From: Pseudomonadota bacterium | GTDB lineage: Bacteria; Pseudomonadota; Alphaproteobacteria; Rhizobiales; Afifellaceae | Assembly (NCBI GenBank): GCA_023417735.1 | Contig: JAEZEK010000276.1 | Coordinates: 1-5,878 of the forward strand | Reading direction: 5' to 3' | DNA: 5,878 nt | Shown here: positions 1 to 4,932 of the stretch, piece after piece | Layout: the number at the start of each line of letters is the position of its first letter | Position numbering within the stretch: position 1 is the first letter of the stretch | The notes under the pieces: generated by a model | What the model was told of the DNA's origin: nothing | Database searches by the model: none | The model's input: the letters and a program-made list of their open reading frames with translations, nothing else | Translations under genes and position numbers: made by a program

Positions 1-501
1 GATCGAGAAGTCTTCCTTCTTCGCCTCGTCGACCAGATCGGTGAGCGAGTTGATCGGGGAATCGGTCCTGACCGTGAACAGGAGGTCGGCCGCGATGAGC
101 GTCGCGAGCGGCGTGAGCTGCTTGTACCAGGGGTCGAGGCCCTGCACGATCGGCGAGGCGAACACCGTCGGGCTGATGCCGAACAGCAGGTTCTCGTTGC
201 CCTTCTGGCCGATGACGTAGTTCGACGCGACGGTCCAGCTGCCGCCGGTCCGGTTCTGCACGACGATCGGGTTGGTCACGATCTTCTCGTCGTTGAGGAT
301 CTTGGCAACGCGGCGCTGCGTCAGATCGGGGCCCGCGCCGGCGCCCGAGCCGACCGTGATCTCGATCTCGCCGGTCGGAGCCTTGCCCTGGGCAGCCGCG
401 CCGCCGGCCGTGGCGGCCCCAAAGGCCACCAGCAGCCCGGCCACCGCGAGCGCCTTCAGGGAGGCCCCCTTCCGGCCGTTCGCCGGGGAATTCCTGTCCA
501 T
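1..501 (-). CDS. TTT-family (Bug/TctC-type) periplasmic solute-binding protein, C-terminus cut by window edge
   Basis: This open frame runs leftward from an ATG at 499-501 and leaves the window without a stop, giving the first 167 residues of a protein whose family is usually about 320-330 aa. A signal peptide is evident: basic stretch (R10, K11, K16), hydrophobic core about 17-31, and a likely cleavage after the Ala-rich run near residue 37. The mature part shows the Bug-family pattern: ITVGSGAGAGPDL (48-60; the first ligand loop, with an Asp at 59), VQNRTGG (81-87), and TPLATL (130-135) followed by a strand and a DSPINSLTDLVDEAK helix start. Such proteins bind carboxylates or related small molecules in the periplasm and deliver them to a TctA/TctB-type membrane pair, whose genes may lie beyond the left edge. 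A purine-rich ribosome site (AGGTGGAGGGAGAG) precedes the ATG. The gene is divergent from the NTF2-like gene and shares its control region. Family assignment is firm; the ligand is unknown. Confidence 0.9.
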   Translation of the reverse strand, partial: MDRNSPANGRKGASLKALAVAGLLVAFGAATAGGAAAQGKAPTGEIEITVGSGAGAGPDLTQRRVAKILNDEKIVTNPIVVQNRTGGSWTVASNYVIGQKGNENLLFGISPTVFASPIVQGLDPWYKQLTPLATLIAADLLFTVRTDSPINSLTDLVDEAKKEDFSI

Positions 502-605
502 TTCTCTCCCTCCACCTGTTCTAGGTACGGATCGCTCCCGCGGAGCGCGCACCGCCTCCTTACCCGGCCGGAGCCGGATGGCGCGACGTCTATGCAAACG
601 ATCGC

Positions 606-633
606 ATCAAAAGGCAATATGCTCGTATGACAA
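606..633 (-). promoter_or_regulatory. Candidate sigma-70-type promoter for the solute-binding protein gene
   Basis: Read on the minus strand, TTGTCA (628-633, 5 of 6 matches to TTGACA) is followed after 16 bases by TTTGAT (606-611, 4 of 6 matches to TATAAT). The -35 box almost coincides with that of the rightward promoter, so the two would compete for polymerase. The weak operator copy at 615-630 fills the spacer and enters the -35 box. This is consensus matching by eye. Confidence 0.4.
615..630 (-). promoter_or_regulatory. Weak third copy of the putative TetR operator
   Basis: On the minus strand this reads TCATACGAGCATATTG. Its first nine bases are identical to those of the operator at 2317-2332, and 12 of 16 positions match overall; the second half is degenerate. 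It lies in the spacer of the leftward promoter candidate, where a bound repressor would block transcription of the solute-binding protein gene. Its centre is 38 bp from that of the strong site at 653-668. Confidence 0.45.
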
Positions 634-656
634 TCCGCGAGCAGACGCACTATCAT
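627..656 (+). promoter_or_regulatory. Candidate sigma-70-type promoter for the NTF2-like gene
   Basis: ATGACA (627-632, 5 of 6 matches) and TATCAT (651-656, 5 of 6 matches) are separated by 18 bases. The expected transcription start is near 663, inside the operator at 653-668, a classic position for repression. Confidence 0.5.
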
Positions 657-668
657 ACAAGTGTATGA
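653..668. promoter_or_regulatory. Putative TetR operator, near-perfect palindrome
   Basis: TCATACAAGTGTATGA is a perfect 7-bp inverted repeat around a 2-base centre, a size and symmetry usual for TetR-family operators. It matches the site at 2317-2332, beside the repressor gene, at 14 of 16 bases. It overlaps the -10 box and presumed start of the rightward promoter. Recurrence at two separate divergent promoters of one locus is the main support. Assignment to the local TetR protein is inferred. Confidence 0.7.
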
Positions 669-719
669 CGTGCTAGGTCGAGTGGCGTTTCGAGAGAATT
701 CGCTTCAATCAAGGGGCCT

Positions 720-1556
720 ATGAAGGTGAACGACCAGAACACACGCCCGGGCGCATCCCGGAACGAGGAAGCCCTCGTCGCAGTGAGCAGCAGGCTCGCC
801 GCAGCCCTCGCACAGGGCGATGCGGCGGCTCTCGAGGCAATGACGGAGCCCGATTTCACCGCGATCGACGAGGGCGGCCTTGTGCGCTCCGGCGCCGAAG
901 CGGCCGCCGCGAGGGAATCCGCCCCGAGCGCCGCCGACACGCGCTGGACCGTGCAGGATTACGGCACGCTCGCGATGGTCACCGGCAAGGCGGCCGTCCC
1001 CGGCGGCGAGCGGGTGGCGCTCGACGTCTTCGTGAACCGGGGCGGAACGTGGCGCGCGCTCGTCCACCACCTCAACGTCGTCGCCGACCCCGCGAGCCCT
1101 TCGACCCACCCCGCCCCGGTCGCGCGCGACCCTTCCGCGCCTCCGCCGGACTGCGAGAACCCGTGCGCGTTCGTCCCCTACGAGGCGAAGGAGCAGGCCG
1201 AGCGCGACATCATCACGTCGTTCCAGACGCTCGAGAAGGCGGTCACGCGGAACGATGCCGACGAATGGGTGAAGCACATGGCCGACGAGTTCATCGTCTA
1301 CCGGACCAGGCAGCACCCGACCACGAAGGCGGAGCGCGCCGGCCATCTGCGCAACCAGAAGGCCGTGAACGCGGAAACCTTCGTCGCCGCGGTCGAGGCG
1401 ATGAAGCTTTGGGTGTTCGGCGACGCTGCGGTCATGCGCGCCGATCACGTGATGCCGGGCAATCGCCGCCCGCCCTACCGGGCCACCCGCTTCTGGGTGA
1501 AGCGCGACGGCCGCTGGCAGATGGCGATCAGCCAGCAGACGACGCGGCCGGCCTGA
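720..1556 (+). CDS. Tandem NTF2/SnoaL-like (DUF4440-type) two-domain protein
   Basis: This 278-residue protein has no signal peptide or membrane segment and should be cytoplasmic. It holds two copies of an NTF2-like cone fold of about 110-120 residues each. Copy one (about 14-122) has an AAALAQGDAAALEAM helix, EPDFTAIDEGG, and a final strand around WRALVHHLNVV. Copy two (about 157-275) repeats the plan: LEKAVTRNDADEWVKHMADEFIVY and a last strand pair FWVKRDGRWQMAISQQ. A Pro-rich linker (123-152) carries a CENPC pair (C145, C149). NTF2-like domains act as isomerases, hydratases, cyclases or ligand binders, and I cannot name a reaction here. AAGGGG (711-716) precedes the ATG by only three bases, so the GTG at 726, two codons downstream, is a possible alternative start with better spacing. 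The operator at its promoter suggests co-regulation with the catabolic genes. Confidence 0.85.
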   Translation: MKVNDQNTRPGASRNEEALVAVSSRLAAALAQGDAAALEAMTEPDFTAIDEGGLVRSGAEAAAARESAPSAADTRWTVQDYGTLAMVTGKAAVPGGERVALDVFVNRGGTWRALVHHLNVVADPASPSTHPAPVARDPSAPPPDCENPCAFVPYEAKEQAERDIITSFQTLEKAVTRNDADEWVKHMADEFIVYRTRQHPTTKAERAGHLRNQKAVNAETFVAAVEAMKLWVFGDAAVMRADHVMPGNRRPPYRATRFWVKRDGRWQMAISQQTTRPA

Positions 1557-1578
1557 GGCGTCCATGAAGGAGTGACGT

Positions 1579-1603
1579 GGCTGCAGCGCGCCTGCGCCCA
1601 GCC
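1579..1603. terminator. Hairpin between convergent genes, possible weak terminator
   Basis: GGCTG-CA-GCGC, loop GCCT, GCGC-C-CAGCC can fold into nine base pairs with a small internal loop. It lies in the 50-base gap between the stops of the NTF2-like gene and the tetR gene and could serve both directions. There is no T tract on either side, so intrinsic termination is uncertain. Confidence 0.3.
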
Positions 1604-1606
1604 GCC

Positions 1607-2248
1607 TCACTCGATGACGGGCGCCCGGAACCCGGCCGCCAGGAACGGAATGACGTATTTCAGGGCGACCGCCGGCTGCGAGGTGTCGAAGCCTTCGCCG
1701 GCAATCGTCTGGATCTTGCCGGTGTCGGCCTGGACGAACAGCATGACGCCGTAGAGGCAGTTGAGCTTCCAGTGGAACTCGGTCTCGTCCATGGCCGCGA
1801 AATGCTCCCTCAGCGCACGCGGCACGACCATGAAGTCGAGCGTGTAGATCTCGATCATCAGGCGGCGGACCTCCGGCGTGGGATCCATGGAGGCGCGGCC
1901 GAGCAGGCGGCGGAACGCCTCGTTCTCGCGGCTCGTCCGGAATGCTGGCTCGAGCATCGCATAGAGCAGATCCTCCAGGGCCGGCTCGGGATCGGCGGCG
2001 AAAAGCGCTTCGAGCATCCGCTGCCGTTCGGCCCGCAGCGGTCGCGCCCGCCGGAGCATCACCTCCTTGAAGAGGTTCTCCTTGGTCCCGAAGTGGTACG
2101 GGATCGCCCCGAGATTGACCGACGCCCGCTCCACGATCTGGCGCACGGACGCGCCGTTGAACCCGACTTCCGCGAAGAGCTCTTCGGCCGCATCGAGGAG
2201 GCGCTCCCGGGAACTGGCCTGACCGGTACCTGTCGCTGGCTCGCTCAA
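1607..2248 (-). CDS. TetR-family transcriptional repressor, probable TTG start
   Basis: A 213-residue protein from the chosen start, the usual TetR length. The N-terminal DNA-binding domain spans about 14-62: SRERLLDAAEELFAEVGF, then the helix-turn-helix SVRQIVERASVNLGAIPYHF and the closing GTKENLF. The rest is a helical ligand-binding and dimer domain with no recognisable ligand signature. The frame stays open to an ATG at 2366-2368, but that start, like the ATG at 2318-2320, would place the coding region across the operator and the rightward promoter. The TTG at 2246-2248 has GGAGG (2258-2262) nine bases upstream and puts the TetR domain close to the N-terminus, so I prefer it. The protein probably represses the divergent enzyme operon, its own gene and the promoters at 606-656. 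No convincing -10/-35 pair was found for its own leftward transcript. Confidence 0.88.
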   Translation of the reverse strand: MSEPATGTGQASSRERLLDAAEELFAEVGFNGASVRQIVERASVNLGAIPYHFGTKENLFKEVMLRRARPLRAERQRMLEALFAADPEPALEDLLYAMLEPAFRTSRENEAFRRLLGRASMDPTPEVRRLMIEIYTLDFMVVPRALREHFAAMDETEFHWKLNCLYGVMLFVQADTGKIQTIAGEGFDTSQPAVALKYVIPFLAAGFRAPVIE

Positions 2249-2257
2249 ATCGCCCTG

Positions 2258-2262
2258 CCTCC
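2258..2262 (-). promoter_or_regulatory. Ribosome binding site that decides the tetR start
   Basis: On the minus strand this is GGAGG, nine bases before the TTG codon at 2246-2248. Neither in-frame upstream ATG (2366-2368 or 2318-2320) was seen to have a comparable site, so the shorter reading frame is favoured. Confidence 0.55.
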
Positions 2263-2282
2263 GAAGCCGCCGCGGAATCCCG

Positions 2283-2312
2283 TCATACAATCGCCGGGAA
2301 AGCCCTTGTATC
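2283..2312. promoter_or_regulatory. Extra operator half-sites in the tetR leader
   Basis: TCATACAA at 2283-2290 is identical to the left half of the operator at 653-668. Facing it, CTTGTATC at 2305-2312 completes a 6-bp inverted repeat (ATACAA / TTGTAT) with a 15-base spacer. The second arm also serves as the -35 candidate of the rightward promoter. These may be auxiliary contacts for cooperative TetR binding or for autoregulation. Spacing differs from the full sites, so function is uncertain. Confidence 0.4.
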
Positions 2313-2333
2313 GCATTCATACGAGTGTATAAA
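2306..2333 (+). promoter_or_regulatory. Candidate promoter of the enzyme operon
   Basis: TTGTAT (2306-2311, 3 of 6 matches to the -35 consensus) and TATAAA (2328-2333, 5 of 6 to the -10) are 16 bases apart. Transcription would begin near 2340, leaving a leader of about 50 bases before the ATG at 2393. The operator at 2317-2332 occupies the spacer and nearly all of the -10 box, so a bound repressor would exclude polymerase. Confidence 0.5.
2317..2332. promoter_or_regulatory. Putative TetR operator at the tetR/enzyme-operon divergent promoter
   Basis: TCATACGAGTGTATAA differs from the palindrome at 653-668 at only two of 16 positions (7 and 15). It lies upstream of the preferred tetR start and over the rightward promoter, the expected position for an autoregulating repressor that also controls its divergent neighbours. 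Confidence 0.7.
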
Positions 2334-2335
2334 CA

Positions 2336-2357
2336 CCCTGTGCCGGCACGGACAGGG
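2336..2357 (+). other. Inverted repeat in the leader of the enzyme operon
   Basis: CCCTGT (2336-2341) and ACAGGG (2352-2357) form a 6-bp stem with a 10-base loop. Overlapping it is a perfect 10-base palindrome, GTGCCGGCAC (2340-2349). It sits at the presumed transcript start and could be a 5'-end stem-loop or a site for a second regulator. It may equally be chance in GC-rich DNA. Confidence 0.3.
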
Positions 2358-2392
2358 CCGAGGATCATTCATATTGAAGGCGGGGAAGCCCA

Positions 2393-4096
2393 ATGTCGAA
2401 CGAACAGACCGTCGCGCAGGCGATCGCGTCCGCGCTGGCGCGGCACGGCGTGGAAGTGATCTTCTCCCAGAGCCTGCCTTCCGCCGTCCTGCTGGCCGCC
2501 GAGGATCTCGGGCTTCAGCAATATGTCTACCGGACCGAGAACGCCGGCGCGGCGATGGCCGACGGCTTCGCCCGCATCTCCGGGCGCGCCGCTGTCGTGA
2601 CCGCGCAGAACGGGCCCGCCGCCACGCTGCTCGTGCCCGGCCTCGCCGAAGCCCTGAAGTCCTCCATCCCCGTGGTCGCCCTGGTGCAGGACGTGAACCG
2701 CGACCAGATGGACAGGAACGCCTTCCAGGACCTGGACCATTTCGCCCTCTTCGGTTCCTGCGCGAAGTGGATCCGCCGCCTGACGGTGCCGAGCCGCACC
2801 GAGGACTATGTCGACATGGCCTTCGCCGCCGCCACCGGCGGCCGCCCCGGGCCGGCGGTGCTGCTGCTGCCGGCCGACGTGCTGCTGGAGCGGACCTCCG
2901 GCGGCGCGCCGCGGCGGGCGGACCTCGGCCGCTTCCCGCTCGACCGCACCGTCCCCCCGAGGGAGCGCATCGAGGAGGCTGCGGCGCTCATCGCCTCGGC
3001 GAAGCGCCCGCTGATCTTTGCGGGCGGCGGCGTCCACATCTCGGGAGCAGCCGGGGAACTCGCAGCCCTTCAGGAGAAGGCGCAGATCCCGGTCGCGACC
3101 ACGGTCATGGGCAAGGGCGCCGTCGACGAGAGGCATCCGCTCTCGCTCGGCGTCGGCGGCAACGCGCTCGGCAGGCTGTCGCCGAGCCGGCATTTCGCCG
3201 ACCGCATCCGCAGCGCCGACGTCGTTCTCCTCGTCGGGACCCGCACGGCGCAGAACGGCACGGATTCCTGGACCTCCTTCGCGCCGGACGCGCGCTTCAT
3301 CCACATCGACATGGACCCCTCGGAGATCGGCCGGAACTACGAGGCGCTCCGTCTCGTCGGCGACGCCAGGCTGACGCTTGCCGCTCTTGGCGAGGCGATC
3401 CGCGGCCCGGCCGCGAGCGCCGGGAGCGACCGAGCGCTGGTTCGCGCCGGGCACGAGCGGCACGAGGCCGAGATCGCCGCGCTGGCGGGCTCCGACGCCT
3501 CCCCGATCCGGCCGGAACGGCTGATGAGGGACATGCAGACGGTGCTGACGCCCGATACGATCGTGGTCGCGGACGCGAGCTATTCCACGATCTGGGTGGC
3601 AAGCTATCTGACGAGCCTGGCGCCCGGCATGCGCTTCATCACGCCGCGCGGCATCGCCGGGCTGGGCTGGGGCCTGCCGCTCGCCATGGGCGCCAGGCGG
3701 GCGCGCCCCGAAGGCCAGGTCCTCAGCGTCGTCGGCGACGGCGGCTTCGCCCATGTCTGGAGCGAGCTGGAGACCTGCCGGCGCACCGGCACCTCCGTGA
3801 TCGTCACCGTGCTCAACAACGGCGTGCTCGGCTATCAGAAGGACGCCGAGGACATGAAGTTCGGGCGCCACACGAGCGCCTGCTACTTCGAGCCGGTGGA
3901 TCACGCCGCCATCGCCGAAGCGTGCGGCTGCCGCGGCGTCAGGATCGAGCGTGCGGCCGACTATCTTCCGGCCCTGAAGGAGGCGCTCGCCTCCGGCGGC
4001 ACCTGGGTTCTGGACGTGGTGACGGATCCCGAGGCCTACCCGCCGATTACCTTCTTCGACAAGCTCGACGGCTTCCGCGAGACCCGCTCGCGCTGA
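2393..4096 (+). CDS. Thiamine-diphosphate-dependent enzyme (acetolactate synthase/benzoylformate decarboxylase superfamily)
   Basis: A 567-residue protein with the three-domain plan of the family. The N-terminal pyrimidine-binding domain (about 3-165) carries the cofactor-activating Glu at 49 in YRTENAGAAMADGFAR, the QNGPAAT turn (72-78; usually TSGPG-like) and the FQD motif (111-113). The central domain (about 190-335) contains FAGGGVHISGAA (209-220), KGAVDERHPL (241-250) and IHIDMDP (303-309). The C-terminal pyrophosphate domain (about 370-550) has GDGG (448-451) and NN (475-476), the Mg/ThDP-binding motif at normal spacing. The family decarboxylates 2-oxo acids or makes and breaks C-C bonds next to a carbonyl. 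The exact reaction cannot be assigned, and biosynthetic acetolactate synthase is unlikely in this context because no small-subunit gene follows. GGGGA (2382-2386) lies six bases before the ATG. It is the first gene of a probable three-gene operon under the TetR-controlled promoter. Confidence 0.92.
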   Translation: MSNEQTVAQAIASALARHGVEVIFSQSLPSAVLLAAEDLGLQQYVYRTENAGAAMADGFARISGRAAVVTAQNGPAATLLVPGLAEALKSSIPVVALVQDVNRDQMDRNAFQDLDHFALFGSCAKWIRRLTVPSRTEDYVDMAFAAATGGRPGPAVLLLPADVLLERTSGGAPRRADLGRFPLDRTVPPRERIEEAAALIASAKRPLIFAGGGVHISGAAGELAALQEKAQIPVATTVMGKGAVDERHPLSLGVGGNALGRLSPSRHFADRIRSADVVLLVGTRTAQNGTDSWTSFAPDARFIHIDMDPSEIGRNYEALRLVGDARLTLAALGEAIRGPAASAGSDRALVRAGHERHEAEIAALAGSDASPIRPERLMRDMQTVLTPDTIVVADASYSTIWVASYLTSLAPGMRFITPRGIAGLGWGLPLAMGARRARPEGQVLSVVGDGGFAHVWSELETCRRTGTSVIVTVLNNGVLGYQKDAEDMKFGRHTSACYFEPVDHAAIAEACGCRGVRIERAADYLPALKEALASGGTWVLDVVTDPEAYPPITFFDKLDGFRETRSR

Positions 4097-4127
4097 CGGG
4101 CCCTCCTCCCATCATCCCCTGAGACCC

Positions 4128-4895
4128 TTGCAGACGGTGACAGACGTGCCCTTCGCAGACTACGCAGAGAAGTTCGAGACAATCCGGATGCGGCGCGAGG
4201 ACGGCATCCTCGAGATGACGCTCCACACCGACGGGGGCCCGCTGCGCTGGAGCCGCAAGCCGCACCGCGAGCTCGAGCAGGCCTTCCTCGACGTCGGACG
4301 TGACCGGGAGAACCATGTCATCATCCTGACCGGGACCGGCGACGAGTTCTCCGGGCCGGCGCCGAGCGTGGCGGACAATCTCAAGACCCACAACCAGTCG
4401 ACCGAGGAATGGGGCGAGCTCGGCTGGGAATCGAAGCACCTCCTCTTCAACATGCTGGCAATCGACGCGCCGATGATCGCGGCCATCAACGGCCCGGCGC
4501 TGCGCCATGCCGAGCTGCCGGTCATGTGCGACATCGTGCTGGCGACGGAGACGGCGGCCTTTCAGGACTCCGCCCATTTCGTCGGCGGTCTCGTGCCCGG
4601 CGACGGCATGCACGTCGTCTTCCCGCTTCTCATGGGCTACAATCGCGGCCGATACTTCCTGCTGACGGGCCAGAAGATCGGGGCCGAGGAGGCGAAGGAC
4701 GTCGGGCTCGTGAACGAGATCGTCCCGGCCGACCAGCTGCTCCCGCGCGCCTGGGAGCATGCCCGCAACATCATGAAGATGCCGGAGCTCAACCGGCGCT
4801 ACACGCGCCTGCTGATCACCGAGGTCCTGCGCCGGCAGATGAACGAGCTCCTGCCCTACGGCCTCGCGCTCGAAGGCCTCGCCCTCGTCAAGTGA
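4128..4895 (+). CDS. Crotonase-fold C-C hydrolase, 6-oxocamphor hydrolase-like (beta-diketone hydrolase)
   Basis: A 255-residue member of the crotonase superfamily, 31 bases after the ThDP gene. Its resemblance to 6-oxocamphor hydrolase (retro-Claisen hydrolysis of cyclic 1,3-diketones) runs through the protein: PFADYAEKFETIR, DRENHVIILTGTG, FQDSAHF, VPGDGMHVV, NRGRYFLLTG, LLPRAWE. From memory, the active-site residues of that enzyme are Trp40, His45, His122, His145, Asp154 and Glu244. Counterparts here are W41, H46, H127, H150, D159 and E249, at constant offsets of +1 and then +5. The usual acyl-CoA oxyanion-hole segment (ALGGGxEL) is replaced by ALRHAEL, arguing against an enoyl-CoA hydratase role. 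There is no suitable ATG: the frame opens with TTG at 4128, or GTG at 4137 or 4146 (the last has GGTGA five bases upstream), and the first ATG, at codon 21, would remove conserved residues. The natural substrate is unknown. Confidence 0.82.
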   Translation: MQTVTDVPFADYAEKFETIRMRREDGILEMTLHTDGGPLRWSRKPHRELEQAFLDVGRDRENHVIILTGTGDEFSGPAPSVADNLKTHNQSTEEWGELGWESKHLLFNMLAIDAPMIAAINGPALRHAELPVMCDIVLATETAAFQDSAHFVGGLVPGDGMHVVFPLLMGYNRGRYFLLTGQKIGAEEAKDVGLVNEIVPADQLLPRAWEHARNIMKMPELNRRYTRLLITEVLRRQMNELLPYGLALEGLALVK

Positions 4896-4921
4896 TCCCC
4901 TGCCGCATTCCACACGTTCTG

Positions 4922-4926
4922 AAGGA
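4922..4926 (+). promoter_or_regulatory. Ribosome binding site fixing the dehydrogenase start
   Basis: AAGGA lies six bases before the ATG at 4933. A longer frame beginning with TTG at 4927 would overlap this site directly, so the ATG is the real start. Confidence 0.75.
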
Positions 4927-4932
4927 TTGGAC

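Larger units (their letters stand above)
502..719. promoter_or_regulatory. Divergent control region between solute-binding protein and NTF2-like gene
   Basis: No gene is seen in these 218 bases. The stretch from about 590 to 670 is visibly richer in A/T than the flanking coding DNA. It contains two overlapping back-to-back promoter candidates and two copies of the putative TetR operator, listed separately. The leader of the leftward transcript can form two small hairpins: CGCTCC-CGC-GGAGCG at 533-547 and CCGGC-CGGA-GCCGG at 564-577. Neither is followed by a T run, so they are leader structures at most, not clear attenuators. Confidence 0.75.

Noticed and set aside
272..676. A 134-codon plus-strand frame across the left part of the first control region
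   Set aside because: It overlaps the signal-peptide end of the solute-binding gene on the other strand, runs over the promoter and operators, and has an Arg/Pro/Ser-rich composition with no motif.
705..1610. A 301-codon minus-strand frame opposite the NTF2-like gene
   Set aside because: Low-complexity Arg/Gly/Val/His composition without a domain; a shadow of the plus-strand gene. It would also overlap the tetR end.
1577..2332. A 251-codon plus-strand frame opposite tetR
   Set aside because: No family signature, and it crosses the operator. The minus strand encodes a clear TetR protein.
2369..3904. A 511-codon open frame on the minus strand, opposite the ThDP enzyme gene
   Set aside because: Its translation is rich in Arg, Gly, Ala, His and Asp with no domain pattern, as expected for the mirror of a GC-biased gene. 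The plus-strand frame has full family motifs.
2393..4096. Specific assignment of the ThDP enzyme as cyclohexane-1,2-dione hydrolase
   Set aside because: Attractive next to a beta-diketone hydrolase, but the His residues near position 30 that I recall as important in that enzyme are not present here (FSQSLPS). Kept only as a family-level possibility.
2374..4122. A 582-codon plus-strand frame overlapping the ThDP enzyme gene
   Set aside because: It is an Arg/Ala/Pro-rich out-of-frame reading with no recognisable motif. The frame starting at 2393 carries the cofactor motifs.
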